Shown here: positions 14,607-23,239 of the stretch, piece by piece | How positions within the stretch are numbered: position 1 is the stretch's first letter | Layout of the letters: each line of letters opens with the position of its first letter | DNA from: CAVQXR01 sp046330455 | Lineage (GTDB): Bacteria > Actinomycetota > Thermoleophilia > Gaiellales > Gaiellaceae | Direction: 5' to 3' | DNA: 64,000 nt | Assembly: GCA_046330455.1 (NCBI GenBank) | Contig: JAXLSU010000002.1 | Coordinates: 186,001 to 250,000 of the forward strand | Notes under the pieces: model-generated | Told to the model about the DNA's origin: nothing | Database searches by the model: none | What the model saw: the letters and a program-made list of their open reading frames with translations, nothing else | Translations under genes and position numbers: made by a program

Positions 14607-16616
14607 TCAGAGGGCCCCCGCGTGGGCCTGCTCGCGGCGCAGCTCCTTGATCTCGTCGCGGAGCTTCGCCGCGTACTCGAAGCGCAGCTCCTCGGCCGCC
14701 GCGTACATCTCCTCCTCGAGCGTCACGATCAGCTTCTCGAGCTCCTCGCCGGACATGCCCTCCACCTTCCGCGAGCCGCGGCGACGCCTGGCCGGGACGT
14801 TCGGCTGCTCGAGCGAGAGCAGCTCGGCGATGTCGGAGACGCCCTTGACGATCGACTCCGGCGTGATCCCGTGCTCCTCGTTGTAGCGAAGCTGGATCGC
14901 GCGCCGGCGGGTCGTCTCGTCGATCGCGCCCTTGATCGCCTCGGTCAGCTTGTCCGCGTACATGAGCACGGTGCCGTTCACGTTTCGCGCCGCCCGCCCG
15001 ATCGTCTGGACGAGCGCCGTCTGGCCGCGCAGGAACCCCTCCTTGTCCGCGTCCAGGATCGCGACGAGCGACACCTCGGGGAGGTCGAGCCCTTCGCGCA
15101 ACAGGTTGACGCCGACGAGGACGTCGTACTCGCCGAGGCGCAGCTCACGGACGATCTGGATCCGCTCGAGCGTGTCGATCTCCGAGTGGAGGTAGCGCGC
15201 CTTCACGTTCGCCTCGAGCAGGTAGTCGGTCAGGTCCTCGGCCATCTTCTTCGTCAGCGTCGTGACGAGCACCCGCTCACCCGCCTCCTCGCGCCTGCGG
15301 ATCTCGTTCAGCAGGTCGTCGATCTGGTTCTTCGTCGCACGCAGCTCGACCTCGGGGTCGACGATCCCGGTCGGGCGGATGATCTGCTCGGCGATCCGGG
15401 TCGAGTGGCGAAGCTCGAACGGCCCGGGCGTCGCCGACACGTACACGGTCTGGGGCACGAGCCCCTGGAACTCGTCGAAGCGCAGCGGCCGGTTGTCGAG
15501 CGCCGAGGGCAGGCGGAAGCCGAAGTCGACGAGCGTCTGCTTGCGGGAGCGATCGCCCTCGTACATCCCGCCGATCTGCGGCACGCTCTGGTGGGACTCG
15601 TCGACGAAGAGCAGGAAGTCGCCCGGGAAGTAGTCGAGCAGGCAGTGGGGGCGGGTGCCGCGCTCGCGCCCGTCGAGGAACCGCGAGTAGTTCTCGATCC
15701 CGTTGCAGTAGCCGAGCTCCTTCATCATCTCCACGTCGTACTCGGTCCGCTGGCGAATCCGGTGCGCCTCGAGCAGCTTCCCCTGCTCCTCGAACGCCTT
15801 CACCTGCTGCTCGAGCTCGGCCTTGATCTCCTCGGCGGCACGCTCGATCGAGGGGCGGTCGGTCACGTACTGCGTCGCGGGGAAGACGGCGAGATGATCC
15901 AGGCGCGCGTGCACCTCGCCCGTGAGCGGGTCGAAGTGGGTGATCTGCTCGACCTCGTCCCCGAAGAACGAGACACGGTAGGCGGTCTCCATCGCCGAGG
16001 GCTGGATCTCGACCACGTCACCCCGGACCCGGAAGCGACCGCGGCCGAGAAAGGCGTCGTTGCGCTGGTACTGGATGTCGACGAGCTGCCTGAGCACGTC
16101 GTCGCGGTCGTGCTCCTCGCCGACCGAGAGCAGCACGGTCCGTCGCCGGTACTCCTCGGGCGAGCCGAGCGCGTAGATGCACGAGACCGAGGCGACGATC
16201 ACGACGTCGCGGCGCAGGAACAGCGCCGAGGTCGCCGAGTGGCGAAGCCGGTCGATGTCGTCGTTGATCGAGGCGTCCTTCTCGATGTAGAGGTCGGCCT
16301 GGGGGACGTACGCCTCGGGCTGGTAGTAGTCGTAGTAGGAGACGAAGTACTCGACCGCGTTGTGCGGGAAGAACTCGCGGAACTCGTTGCAGAGCTGCGC
16401 GGCGAGCGTCTTGTTGTGGGCGATCACGAGGGTCGGCTTCTGCACCTGCTCGATGATCCACGCCATCGTCGCCGTCTTCCCCGTGCCGGTCGCCCCGAGC
16501 AGGGTCTGGTGCTCCTCCCCTGCCCTCACCCCCTCGCTGAGCGCCGCGATCGCCTGGGGCTGGTCGCCGGTCGGGCGGTAGTCCGACGAGACGCGGAACT
16601 CGGGCACGTAAGTCAT
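14607..16616 (-). CDS. uvrB: Excinuclease ABC subunit B
   Basis: A 669-residue damage-verifying helicase of nucleotide excision repair, acting with UvrA and UvrC. Motifs in order: GATGTGKTATMAW (Walker A), VSYYDYYQPEAYVP (beta-hairpin that clamps DNA), LLFVDESHQSVPQ (DEAD-type motif II), YVSATPG (motif III), VGVNLLREGLDLPEVS and TIGRAARN (motifs V and VI), and a C-terminal UVR coiled coil (VTLEEEMYAAAEELRFEYAA) that contacts UvrC. Length matches the family. ATG 16616 is chosen because TYVPEFRVSSDYRPTGDQPQ is the normal opening; an upstream in-frame start lies in unrelated sequence. No SOS box was identified. Confidence 0.97.
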   Translation of the reverse strand: MTYVPEFRVSSDYRPTGDQPQAIAALSEGVRAGEEHQTLLGATGTGKTATMAWIIEQVQKPTLVIAHNKTLAAQLCNEFREFFPHNAVEYFVSYYDYYQPEAYVPQADLYIEKDASINDDIDRLRHSATSALFLRRDVVIVASVSCIYALGSPEEYRRRTVLLSVGEEHDRDDVLRQLVDIQYQRNDAFLGRGRFRVRGDVVEIQPSAMETAYRVSFFGDEVEQITHFDPLTGEVHARLDHLAVFPATQYVTDRPSIERAAEEIKAELEQQVKAFEEQGKLLEAHRIRQRTEYDVEMMKELGYCNGIENYSRFLDGRERGTRPHCLLDYFPGDFLLFVDESHQSVPQIGGMYEGDRSRKQTLVDFGFRLPSALDNRPLRFDEFQGLVPQTVYVSATPGPFELRHSTRIAEQIIRPTGIVDPEVELRATKNQIDDLLNEIRRREEAGERVLVTTLTKKMAEDLTDYLLEANVKARYLHSEIDTLERIQIVRELRLGEYDVLVGVNLLREGLDLPEVSLVAILDADKEGFLRGQTALVQTIGRAARNVNGTVLMYADKLTEAIKGAIDETTRRRAIQLRYNEEHGITPESIVKGVSDIAELLSLEQPNVPARRRRGSRKVEGMSGEELEKLIVTLEEEMYAAAEELRFEYAAKLRDEIKELRREQAHAGAL

Positions 16617-16703
16617 CGTACCGGGGTCGCCCGTGACCGATTCAGCGGCGGCACAGGCCGGGCGGGCAGGCGTCGCCCGCACCCGAGCGCGGCTCGACCG
16701 GGC

Positions 16704-17375
16704 TCAGAACAGCGTCAGATCGGGCTCGCGCTCGCCCAGCAGAACCCCGAGATCGACCTCGACCCAGCCGAGCCCCCGCCCCTCCGCGAGCGTACGTGCC
16801 TGCGGCTTGACGAGCTGCGCCGCGAGCACACCGCGGATCCCGGTGAGCGCGGGATCCTCCCGGAGGCGCTCGAGGTAGCGGGTCAGCTGCTCGACTGCCT
16901 CGATCGTGCCGATGCGCTTGATCTCGACCGCAACCCAGCCGTCGGCCTCGTCCCGACACATGAGGTCGACCGGGCCGATGTCTGTCGGCCACTCGCGCCG
17001 GACGAGGCGAAGCCCCTCCTCGACGGCTCCCGGGACCGCTGCGAGAGCCTGCTGGAGCTCGGCCTCGACGCCCTCCTTCTCGAGCTCCGCCGCCTCGCCC
17101 ATGTCGTGGCTGACGTCGCTCAGCACCTCGGCGATCGCGATCTCGAGCTGGTCGTCGCTTCTCGACTTCCTGACGACGATTCGCTCGAGCGGGTCTCCGT
17201 GCTCCTCGATCAGGGTCGGCGCCGTCATCCAGTTCTGGGGCTTGAACCCGCCGGTGTCGGCGTGCACCATCACCGACCCGTCCGACTTGAAGACGAGGAG
17301 GCGCAACGCCTCGGGCAGCGTCGCGGTCAGGCGTCCGGAGTAGCGGACCTCGCAGCGGGCGATGACGAGGCGCAC
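16704..17375 (-). CDS. nucS: Endonuclease NucS/EndoMS
   Basis: A 223-residue mismatch-specific endonuclease that makes double-strand cuts at mismatches and replaces MutS/MutL repair in many actinobacteria and archaea. The N-terminal DNA-binding domain starts VRLVIARCEVRYSGR, with a GGFKPQNWM segment. The C-terminal nuclease domain has WPTDIGPVDLMCRDEADGWV then AVEIKR, the Asp...Glu-x-Lys catalytic core. It ends EPDLTLF; NucS commonly ends in a short motif that binds the sliding clamp, and this tail may serve that purpose. GTG 17375 starts it. It lies upstream of uvrB on the same strand, 87 bases away. Confidence 0.93.
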   Translation of the reverse strand: MRLVIARCEVRYSGRLTATLPEALRLLVFKSDGSVMVHADTGGFKPQNWMTAPTLIEEHGDPLERIVVRKSRSDDQLEIAIAEVLSDVSHDMGEAAELEKEGVEAELQQALAAVPGAVEEGLRLVRREWPTDIGPVDLMCRDEADGWVAVEIKRIGTIEAVEQLTRYLERLREDPALTGIRGVLAAQLVKPQARTLAEGRGLGWVEVDLGVLLGEREPDLTLF

Positions 17376-17421
17376 GGAGAGCCAGGGTACCGTCCATTCC
17401 GGACAGGTGTTTCGGGACGGA

Positions 17422-17447
17422 ACGGCCCGCCGTCAGGGGCGGGCCGT
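17422..17447 (-). terminator. Hairpin downstream of tRNA-His
   Basis: A perfect 10-base stem (ACGGCCCGCC at 17422-17431 with GGCGGGCCGT at 17438-17447) and a six-base loop lies five bases past the 3' end of tRNA-His. No strong U-run follows, so termination is inferred from position and strength. Confidence 0.5.
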
Positions 17448-17452
17448 CGAGG

Positions 17453-17526
17453 GGTGGCCGATGGGACTCGAACCCACGACAACCGGGACCACAACCCGGG
17501 GCTCTACCAGCTGAGCTACGGCCACC
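17453..17526 (-). tRNA. tRNA-His (anticodon GTG)
   Basis: On the minus strand the acceptor arms GTGGCCG and CGGCCAC pair, with an extra 5' G opposite the C73 discriminator, the identity element of tRNA-His. The D-arm (GCTCAGCTGGTAGAGC), an anticodon loop reading TTGTGGT and the T-loop GGTTCGAGTCCC are all present. CCA is not encoded. Confidence 0.95.
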
Positions 17527-17609
17527 GAGGCGGTCTCACTCTACCGCACCGCCGCCACCTGCCCGCGCCGGCGCCGATCCGGCCCGAGACGCTGCTACGC
17601 TCGCCGCGG

Positions 17610-17682
17610 GCGCCTGTAGCTCAGGGGACAGAGCAGCGGCCTTCTAAGCCGCGGGTCGGAGGTTCGAATCCTCCCAGGCGCA
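17610..17682 (+). tRNA. tRNA-Arg (anticodon TCT)
   Basis: The acceptor arms GCGCCTG and CAGGCGC pair, the D-arm GCTCAGGGGACAGAGC is normal, and the anticodon loop CTTCTAA places TCT at 17643-17645. The T-arm GGAGGTTCGAATCCTCC is intact and A73 follows. CCA is not encoded. It decodes the AGA codon family. Confidence 0.95.
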
Positions 17683-17722
17683 TCGGGAAGCGCCTGCAGG
17701 GCGTCGCGATCGCGCGGCCCGG

Positions 17723-18820
17723 CTATCCGCCCTCGCCTGCGGCCGGCTCGACCGTCGACGCGACCGCCTGCGCCCGCTCGCGCCGCATCTCGAGCACCTC
17801 GTTCACGATCACGATCAGCGAGCCGGCCGTCGGGATCGCGACGAGCGCACCGAGGATGCCCGCCAGATCGGCGCCGATCAGCACCGAGACGAGCACGATC
17901 AGTGGCGAGAGCTGTACCGTCCGCCCGTAGATCAGCGGCTGGAGCAGGTGGTTCTCGAGCTGCTGGTAGACGAGCAGGAACACACCGACGATGAGCGCGA
18001 TCACCCAGCCCTCGGTCGCGAGCGCGACGAGGAGGACGATCACCGCCGCGATGCTCGCGCCGGCCAGCGGGACGAGATCGAAGAGGCCGACAAGCACCCC
18101 GAGCGGAACCGCGTACGGGAGACCCACGGCGAAGAACACGGCGGTCGAGACACCGCCCGCGATGATGCTGATCACGACGTTCCCGGTCACGTAGCCGCCG
18201 ACCGTCCGGTACACGCCGTTCAGCGAGCGCTCCCAGCGTGGACGTGCCTGGTCGGGGAGGAGCCCGAGGAGCGTGCGCACGATCCGGCCGCCCTCGAGGA
18301 GCATGAACAGGGTCAGGAACGCGATCGTGAGCACTCCCACGACGGCCCGCAGGACGCTCGCGGCCAGCGAGAGGCCGAGATCGGTGAAGCCGAGCACGCT
18401 GCCGACGCCGTGCTCGCGAATCACCTCCCGGATCCGGTCGACGATCTGGTAGTCGGTCTGGAGGAAGCCGAGCGGGCCCTCACCGCGGGTCAGGTCGGCG
18501 ACGAGACCCGGCACGGCGTCGACGAAGTCGCCGACCTGCTCCACGAGCGGAGGCGTGAGCAGGTACGCGAAGCCGCCGATCACGACGAGCGCGAGGAAGA
18601 ACGCGAGCAGCGCTGCCCGGCTGCGGCGCACCCCGCGCCGCTCGAGCTTCTCCACGAGCGGGTTCAGCGCCATCGCCAGGAAGACGGCGATCAGCATCCA
18701 GGCGAGCACCCCGCGGGTGGCGAAGGCCACCCAGAGCACGGCCGAGACCCCGAGCAGGATCCCGACGACCGTGAGGACCGTGCGGGGACGCACGACGACC
18801 GTCCGCTCGGGGGCGCTCAT
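17723..18820 (-). CDS. AI-2E family transporter (PF01594 permease)
   Basis: A 365-residue membrane protein with about eight spans. Two N-terminal spans (TVVGILLGVSAVLWVAFATR and WMLIAVFLAMALNPLVEKL) are followed by a soluble middle domain (about residues 90-160, LVEQVGDFVDAVPGLVADL) and a C-terminal bundle that includes VYRTVGGYVTGNVVISIIAG and LENHLLQPLIYGRTVQLSPL, the family signature. Members export autoinducer-2 or exchange Na+/H+, so the substrate here is open. ATG 18820 is chosen over longer in-frame starts because the extra sequence is unmatched. It follows two EamA transporters on the same strand. Confidence 0.88.
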   Translation of the reverse strand: MSAPERTVVVRPRTVLTVVGILLGVSAVLWVAFATRGVLAWMLIAVFLAMALNPLVEKLERRGVRRSRAALLAFFLALVVIGGFAYLLTPPLVEQVGDFVDAVPGLVADLTRGEGPLGFLQTDYQIVDRIREVIREHGVGSVLGFTDLGLSLAASVLRAVVGVLTIAFLTLFMLLEGGRIVRTLLGLLPDQARPRWERSLNGVYRTVGGYVTGNVVISIIAGGVSTAVFFAVGLPYAVPLGVLVGLFDLVPLAGASIAAVIVLLVALATEGWVIALIVGVFLLVYQQLENHLLQPLIYGRTVQLSPLIVLVSVLIGADLAGILGALVAIPTAGSLIVIVNEVLEMRRERAQAVASTVEPAAGEGG

Positions 18821-18858
18821 TGAGGAGAGGATCGCGAACGGCCCGGACGGCGGGCGGT

Positions 18859-19692
18859 CTACTCGCCGAACGCGGCGATCCCCGTGATCGCCGCGATCAC
18901 GAGCACGATCCCGACCACCTGGCGTGACAGGAGGCGCTCGCCGCCGAACGTCACGCCGACGATCGCCGCAACGGTCGCGAACTGGGCCACCAGTACCCCG
19001 GCAACCGCGACCGGGCCACGGTCGGCGGCGATGAAGAAGAGCAGATAGGCGGCGGTGTCGCCGATCCCCCACGCGGCCACCCGCCAGCGGTCGTCGAGCC
19101 AGGAGCGCACCGCCCCCGTCCGGAAAGCGAACGGCACCATCACGACGAGCGCCGAGAGCCGGGAGAGCAGAAAGCCCCAGTAGGCCCCGAGATCATCGGC
19201 CACGGGCGCGCTGATCGCGAGGATCGCACCCCAGGAGATCGCACAGAGAACCGCCGGCAGGACGGCGGCCTTCCCGCCCCCCTGGCCCATGGCGGCGAGG
19301 GCAACGCCGACGACGGCGATCGGGAGGAACGCGAGGACGAGCGTCTCGACCTGCTCGCCCGCGGCGATCACGAACAGCGCCGCGATCCCGCCCTCGCAGG
19401 CGATGATCGGAGCGACGACCGACACGTTCCCGCGACGGAACGCGGCGAATCCGAGCTGGTACGCGATCACCTGGAACGGGCCGAGCAGGAGCGCGAGCAC
19501 GACGGCTCTGACCGGCCACTCGTCCGGTCTGTCCACGAATAGCACGCCGGGGAGCACGAGCAGGGTGCCGACGAGAATCGAGCCGAACGCGACCGGGAAC
19601 GGCCCGAGCTTCCGGGCGGCCTGGGCGAGCCACAGGTCAGGCGCCCCCCAGCACACGGCCGCCGCGAGCCCGAGCGCGATCGTCACCCCCAC
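18859..19692 (-). CDS. EamA/DMT-family transporter
   Basis: A 277-residue drug/metabolite transporter-type protein with about ten hydrophobic spans in two repeated halves (first opening VTIALGLAAAVCWGAPDLW, second around AVLPAVLCAISWGAILAI). The CWG and SWG motifs at equivalent places in each half are typical of EamA repeats. It lies in the inner membrane and its substrate is unknown. GTG 19692 has TAGGGT six bases upstream, consistent with a leaderless message that separates it from the EamA gene ending nine bases upstream. Confidence 0.83.
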   Translation of the reverse strand: MGVTIALGLAAAVCWGAPDLWLAQAARKLGPFPVAFGSILVGTLLVLPGVLFVDRPDEWPVRAVVLALLLGPFQVIAYQLGFAAFRRGNVSVVAPIIACEGGIAALFVIAAGEQVETLVLAFLPIAVVGVALAAMGQGGGKAAVLPAVLCAISWGAILAISAPVADDLGAYWGFLLSRLSALVVMVPFAFRTGAVRSWLDDRWRVAAWGIGDTAAYLLFFIAADRGPVAVAGVLVAQFATVAAIVGVTFGGERLLSRQVVGIVLVIAAITGIAAFGE

Positions 19693-19701
19693 GGCGTGAC
19701 C

Positions 19702-20601
19702 CTAGCCGGACTCGTCCGGCAGCGGCGTCCCGGACTGCCGTGCCATCGCCTGGAGGCTCAGGAGCAGGCAGGCGGTGACGATGAGCGCTCCACCGACGAG
19801 CTGCAGCGCCGAGAGCGACTCGCCGAGCACGGCGTAGGCGAGCAGGACGGAGACGAGGGGCTCCGCGCTCGAGAGCATCCCCGCGACGCCCGCCTCCACC
19901 TTCGAGACCCCTGTGTAGAAGAGCGCGACCGGGATCACGGCGCTCACGAACACGGCGCAGGCGGCCCAACCCCAGGCCTCGCCGCTCATCGAGAAGTCCG
20001 GTGAGCGAGCCGGCCAGACGAGGAACAGGGCGAGCAGCGGGCTCGTGAACATGAGTGCGGAGAGCACGATCGGAGCGATCGAGTGGCGTGTCATCAGGTA
20101 CCGGCTCGAGAGGATCAGACACGAGACGCAGACCCCGGCCGCGAGCCCGAGCGCGATCCCGACCCAGGTCGCGGACTCCGGAACGCCGATCGTGAGCGCG
20201 ATTCCGGCGAGCGCGATGCCGAGCACGCCGAGCCGTTGCGGCCCGAGCGGCTCGCCGAACGCGAAGACCGCCCCGACTGCCGTCATCAGCGGGTAGGCGA
20301 AGAACAGGAGTGTGACGAGGGCGACGGGGGCACGCGCGAAGCCCTCGAAGAGCGCGTAGGCGACCCCGAGCTGGAAGACCCCGAGCGCGGCGCCCCAGAG
20401 GGCCGTGCGCCGCCCGGGGAACGGATCGCGGCGGGCGAGCGCGACGAGGGCGAGTACCGGTCCGGCGACGGCGAAGCGCAGGAACAGGAGCGTCCAGGCG
20501 TCTCCGCCCGCGTCGTAGAACAGCTTCGAGAACATGCCGAGCGTCCCGAGCAGGCAGGCGGCGCCGAGCACGAGCAGGTAGCCCTGGGGCGGAAGGCGCA
20601 C
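19702..20601 (-). CDS. EamA/DMT-family transporter
   Basis: A 299-residue paralogue of the neighbouring transporter, with ten predicted spans. The first half opens YLLVLGAACLLGTLGMFSKL and the second has ALGLAAGVCVSCLILSSRYL. The end of each half carries the usual EamA helix (VFAFGEPLGPQRLGVLGIAL and AYAVLGESLSALQLVGGALI, the conserved Gly-Glu pair). GTG 20601 follows TAGAGT by six bases. Two adjacent EamA proteins may work independently or as a heterodimer; the sequence does not show which. Confidence 0.83.
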   Translation of the reverse strand: MRLPPQGYLLVLGAACLLGTLGMFSKLFYDAGGDAWTLLFLRFAVAGPVLALVALARRDPFPGRRTALWGAALGVFQLGVAYALFEGFARAPVALVTLLFFAYPLMTAVGAVFAFGEPLGPQRLGVLGIALAGIALTIGVPESATWVGIALGLAAGVCVSCLILSSRYLMTRHSIAPIVLSALMFTSPLLALFLVWPARSPDFSMSGEAWGWAACAVFVSAVIPVALFYTGVSKVEAGVAGMLSSAEPLVSVLLAYAVLGESLSALQLVGGALIVTACLLLSLQAMARQSGTPLPDESG

Positions 20602-20695
20602 CGCCAGACTCTACGAGAGGGCAAGGTGCCGCCCGGCGGGAAGCGAGCGCGAACGCCGGTATCCTCTCCCCCGGCGGCTCCGGCCGCCCAACGCC

Positions 20696-21409
20696 GTGAA
20701 CGACACTCGACTCCCCGACCTGTATCGGCCTGCGACGCCCCGCGATCCGCTGGCCTCCCTCGAGCGGTTCCTACGGGAGACGGCAGGCCAGGCGGCCGAG
20801 GCGCTCGCCGACGCCGTCTCGTCGCTGTACGACAGCGCGATCGATCGGATGCTCGCAAGCCCCCACCGGGTGCGCTCGGCCGCAGAGGGCCGCGGCCTGC
20901 TCGTCTCGGACGAGGGCGGAGAGGCGCTCGCCGACCAGGTGCAGCGCGTGACCGTGATCGCCGTCCCGCTCGTGCGCACGTTCGCCCGGCGGGCCTGGAT
21001 GCCGACAGTGCCCTGGGCGCTCGTCGCCTCGACGACCGTCTCCGTCGGGGTCGCGCTCCGCACGGGGGTCCGGGAGGTGCGCATCCTCGGGTCCCTGCTC
21101 GCCTACCGGATCGAGCAGGCGACCGGCCGGCCGGCCGATCCCGACCTCGTCAAGAAGCTCGCAATCGAGCTGTACCTGGCACCGAAGCGCCGACCCGACC
21201 TCACCGATCGTCGCCTCGGCGCAGGGCGCCTGATCCGGCGATGGCTCTTCCGGGGCATGCTCGGCCGCGACACGGCGAAGACGGCGGCGAAGGCGCTCGA
21301 GGCGGCCGAGCGGCTCGACGTGAGCCTGCTCGCCGCGGAGTGGGTCAGGACGGGCACTGCCCGCCCCGGGGGCCAGCGCTCGCTTCCCGCTGCACCGCCG
21401 CGGCGCTGA
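20696..21409 (+). CDS. Hypothetical protein with a central membrane-like segment
   Basis: A 237-residue protein I cannot assign. The N-terminal half is helical (LASLERFLRETAGQAAEALADAVSSLYD), the middle has a hydrophobic stretch (VPWALVASTTVSVGVALRTGV, about residues 104-124), and the C-terminal part is basic and helical (LIRRWLFRGMLGRDTAKTAAKALEA). The length and charge pattern loosely recall EcsC-like proteins, but I see no diagnostic motif. GTG 20696 is the start. Codon use is normal for the window and it stands alone, divergent from the EamA genes. Confidence 0.65.
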   Translation: MNDTRLPDLYRPATPRDPLASLERFLRETAGQAAEALADAVSSLYDSAIDRMLASPHRVRSAAEGRGLLVSDEGGEALADQVQRVTVIAVPLVRTFARRAWMPTVPWALVASTTVSVGVALRTGVREVRILGSLLAYRIEQATGRPADPDLVKKLAIELYLAPKRRPDLTDRRLGAGRLIRRWLFRGMLGRDTAKTAAKALEAAERLDVSLLAAEWVRTGTARPGGQRSLPAAPPRR

Positions 21410-21789
21410 CGCGACCAACGGACCGCAGACGGGACCCGCGGGCGAGGGCAGGCGCGCTCGCGGGCTCAGGTTCCGGGCGCCCGGATCCGGAGTCCCGCAA
21501 GCCGCGCCGCGGCCGCCCGTCCTAGGTCACGAGCGCGTCGAGCGGGGAGACGCTCGCCGCGGCGCTCGAGACGAGCTCTGCCCCACCGAGACGTGCGCGC
21601 AACCCGGCCGTGTCCGGCTCGTCGCCGGCGGGCTCACCGACTGCGACGTGTGTCCGCGCAGACGAGCGGTCGATGAACCGCTCGCCCCGCTCCACGTTGC
21701 AGGTAGCAGCTCGACTCCCGACTGCCGGCAAGGCCCGTGCTGCAACACCGCCGGTCGCGAGGCACGGTGAGCGTCAGGCTCTCGGGCCG
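21410..21789. other. Region without a convincing gene
   Basis: About 380 bases. A minus-strand frame from 21731 to 21522 ends in plausible coding-like residues (GERFIDRSSARTHVAVGEPA) but has no recognisable start, ribosome site or family. It may be the tail of a decayed gene. Nothing else stands out. Confidence 0.3.
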
Positions 21790-22371
21790 TCACGCCTCGA
21801 CCGACCCATCGGGTCGCGGCGGTGGGTTCACCGACACGAGGCAGAACCCCTGGGACTCGATCCGGAGGGCACGGTGGAGCTTGCTCAGGAAGTTCTCGTA
21901 CGCAATCGTGAACGTCAGCTCGACGATCTCCTCGGGTGAGTAGTGTCCGGCGAGCCGAGCGAAGAGGGCATCGTCGACGTCCTCCGTGCTGAGGGTCATC
22001 CTGTCGGCGTACTCGAGGGCGACCTGTTCACGGCTGTCGTAGTGGCTGCTCGAGGCGTACCCGTGGATGTCGCGGAGCTTCTCGTCGCTCACGCCGTTGT
22101 CTCTGCCCACGGCAGAGTTGAGATCCGTTCAGAACGGGCACCCGTTGAGGCCTGCCACTCGAACCCGGATGAGGGCCTTCTGGGCGAGCGGAAGGCTCGC
22201 CGTCTCGCCGAATGCCGCCGAAAGGCCCTTCACCGCGCGAAGCACGGCCACGTTGTGCGCATACACCTTCGTGTTGTTGAGGACGACGCCGTACCGCTCC
22301 TCGTCCCGCTCGTAGTACTCGATCGCCTCCTCGGGCGCCTCCCGCTTCTCCACCGCGTCGAGTCGCGCCAC
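21790..22371 (-). CDS. AhpD-like carboxymuconolactone decarboxylase-family selenoprotein (CxxU, in-frame TGA)
   Basis: One gene of 193 codons read through a TGA at 22129-22131. Upstream it encodes a CMD/AhpD domain ending VRVAGLNGCPF; after the TGA the same frame continues TDLNSAVGRDNGVSDEKL and then EQVALEYADRMTL and SPEEIVELTFTIAYENFLSK. Family members read NGCxxCxDxHS here, so TGA replaces the second, redox-active Cys, giving Cys78-Pro-Phe-Sec81. A 7-bp hairpin starts 11 bases after the TGA (see bSECIS). Likely role: peroxide or disulfide reduction. GTG 22371 has AAGGAGG about six bases upstream; TTG 22377 abuts it. A simple nonsense mutation cannot be excluded without knowing whether the genome has selB and selC. 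Confidence 0.8.
22101..22117 (-). promoter_or_regulatory. Candidate bacterial SECIS element
   Basis: In the mRNA, CUCUGCC and GGCAGAG form a perfect 7-bp stem closed by GUG. The hairpin is 17 nt long and begins exactly 11 nt after the UGA at 22129-22131. This is the spacing and size of the minimal E. coli fdhF element, and the loop contains the G and U expected for SelB contact. Confidence 0.72.
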
Positions 22372-22450
22372 GACCAACCTCCTTCATCGGATTCCCACCT
22401 CGACGGCTCACCCGTGCAGCGAGCCGCCGACCGTCGTGCTCACCTTCCGC

Positions 22451-23185
22451 TCAGTGGCCGAGCCTACGCCCGATCGCCCCGGCAGCGGCGGCGACTCGTC
22501 TCGCCGCCGCGGCGACGCCGGGTCCGGGGAACCGGTACGCGGGCCCGTGGACGTGGACGGCGGCGATCGCCTTTCCGCGCCCGTCCCGGACAGGCGCAGC
22601 CACGGAGTCGATGCCCTCGGCGTACTCCTCGAGCCCCCACGCGAAGCCCTGCTCGCGCACCACGCGGAGCCGGCGGCGAAGCTCGGCCGGGTCGGTCACC
22701 GTGCGCGGGGTCAGCTGCGCGAGCGGGTGCGCGAGGTACGCCTCGAGCGCATCCTCCGGCCACTCGGCGAGCAGCACGAGCCCGGACGGGACCGTGTGCA
22801 TCGGCGCCCGCTCCCCCGTCCAGTCGCGGACCTGCACGGCGTTGTCGGACTCGATCTGGGCGACGTAGCGCACGTCGTAGCCGTCGGGCAGCGCGAGCCC
22901 GGCGTCCTCGCCGAGCGTCTCGACGAGCGCGACGAGCTCCGGACGCGCCGCAGCGAGGAGCGCCCGCTCGGGCGACACGGCGCCAGAGAGCCCGGCGATC
23001 GCCGGGCCGAGCCGCCACCGCACGCCCTCAGCGCGCTCGACCGCGCCGAGCCCCTCGAGCGAGGCGAGCAGGCGCGCGACCGTGCTCTTCGGGAGCGAGA
23101 CCGCCTCCGCGATGGCCGTCACGCCCGCCGGCCGCGCCGCGACGGCGTCGAGGATCGCGAACGCACGCTCGAGCGACTGCACCAT
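22451..23185 (-). CDS. IclR-family transcriptional regulator
   Basis: A 244-residue regulator. Residues 1-65 are the winged helix (VQSLERAFAILDAVAARPAG, then VTAIAEAVSLPKSTVARLLASL and the wing GAVERAEGVRWRLGPA). Residues 80-240 are the IclR effector domain, with LPDGYDVRYVAQIES, MHTVPSGLVLLA and the GLEEYAEGIDSVAAPVRD loop that lines the ligand pocket. ATG 23185 is supported by GGAGGG upstream; an in-frame ATG farther 5' lies in the promoter region. It is divergent from the second corrinoid cluster and most likely controls it. The effector may be the methylated substrate. Confidence 0.9.
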   Translation of the reverse strand: MVQSLERAFAILDAVAARPAGVTAIAEAVSLPKSTVARLLASLEGLGAVERAEGVRWRLGPAIAGLSGAVSPERALLAAARPELVALVETLGEDAGLALPDGYDVRYVAQIESDNAVQVRDWTGERAPMHTVPSGLVLLAEWPEDALEAYLAHPLAQLTPRTVTDPAELRRRLRVVREQGFAWGLEEYAEGIDSVAAPVRDGRGKAIAAVHVHGPAYRFPGPGVAAAARRVAAAAGAIGRRLGH

Positions 23186-23239
23186 GGACGGGTCCCTCCG
23201 GCGGAGCTTGTCAGCGGCCGCCGACCGCGATACCATCTC

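Noticed and set aside
14622..17930. A very long open frame opposite uvrB, nucS and both tRNAs
   Set aside because: It is an antisense shadow of GC-rich codons; it crosses two tRNA genes and its product is low-complexity Arg/Leu/Asp sequence.
21522..21731. Short minus-strand frame after the selenoprotein gene
   Set aside because: Sequence looks mildly coding but lacks a start, a ribosome site and any recognisable family; reported only as an uncertain region.
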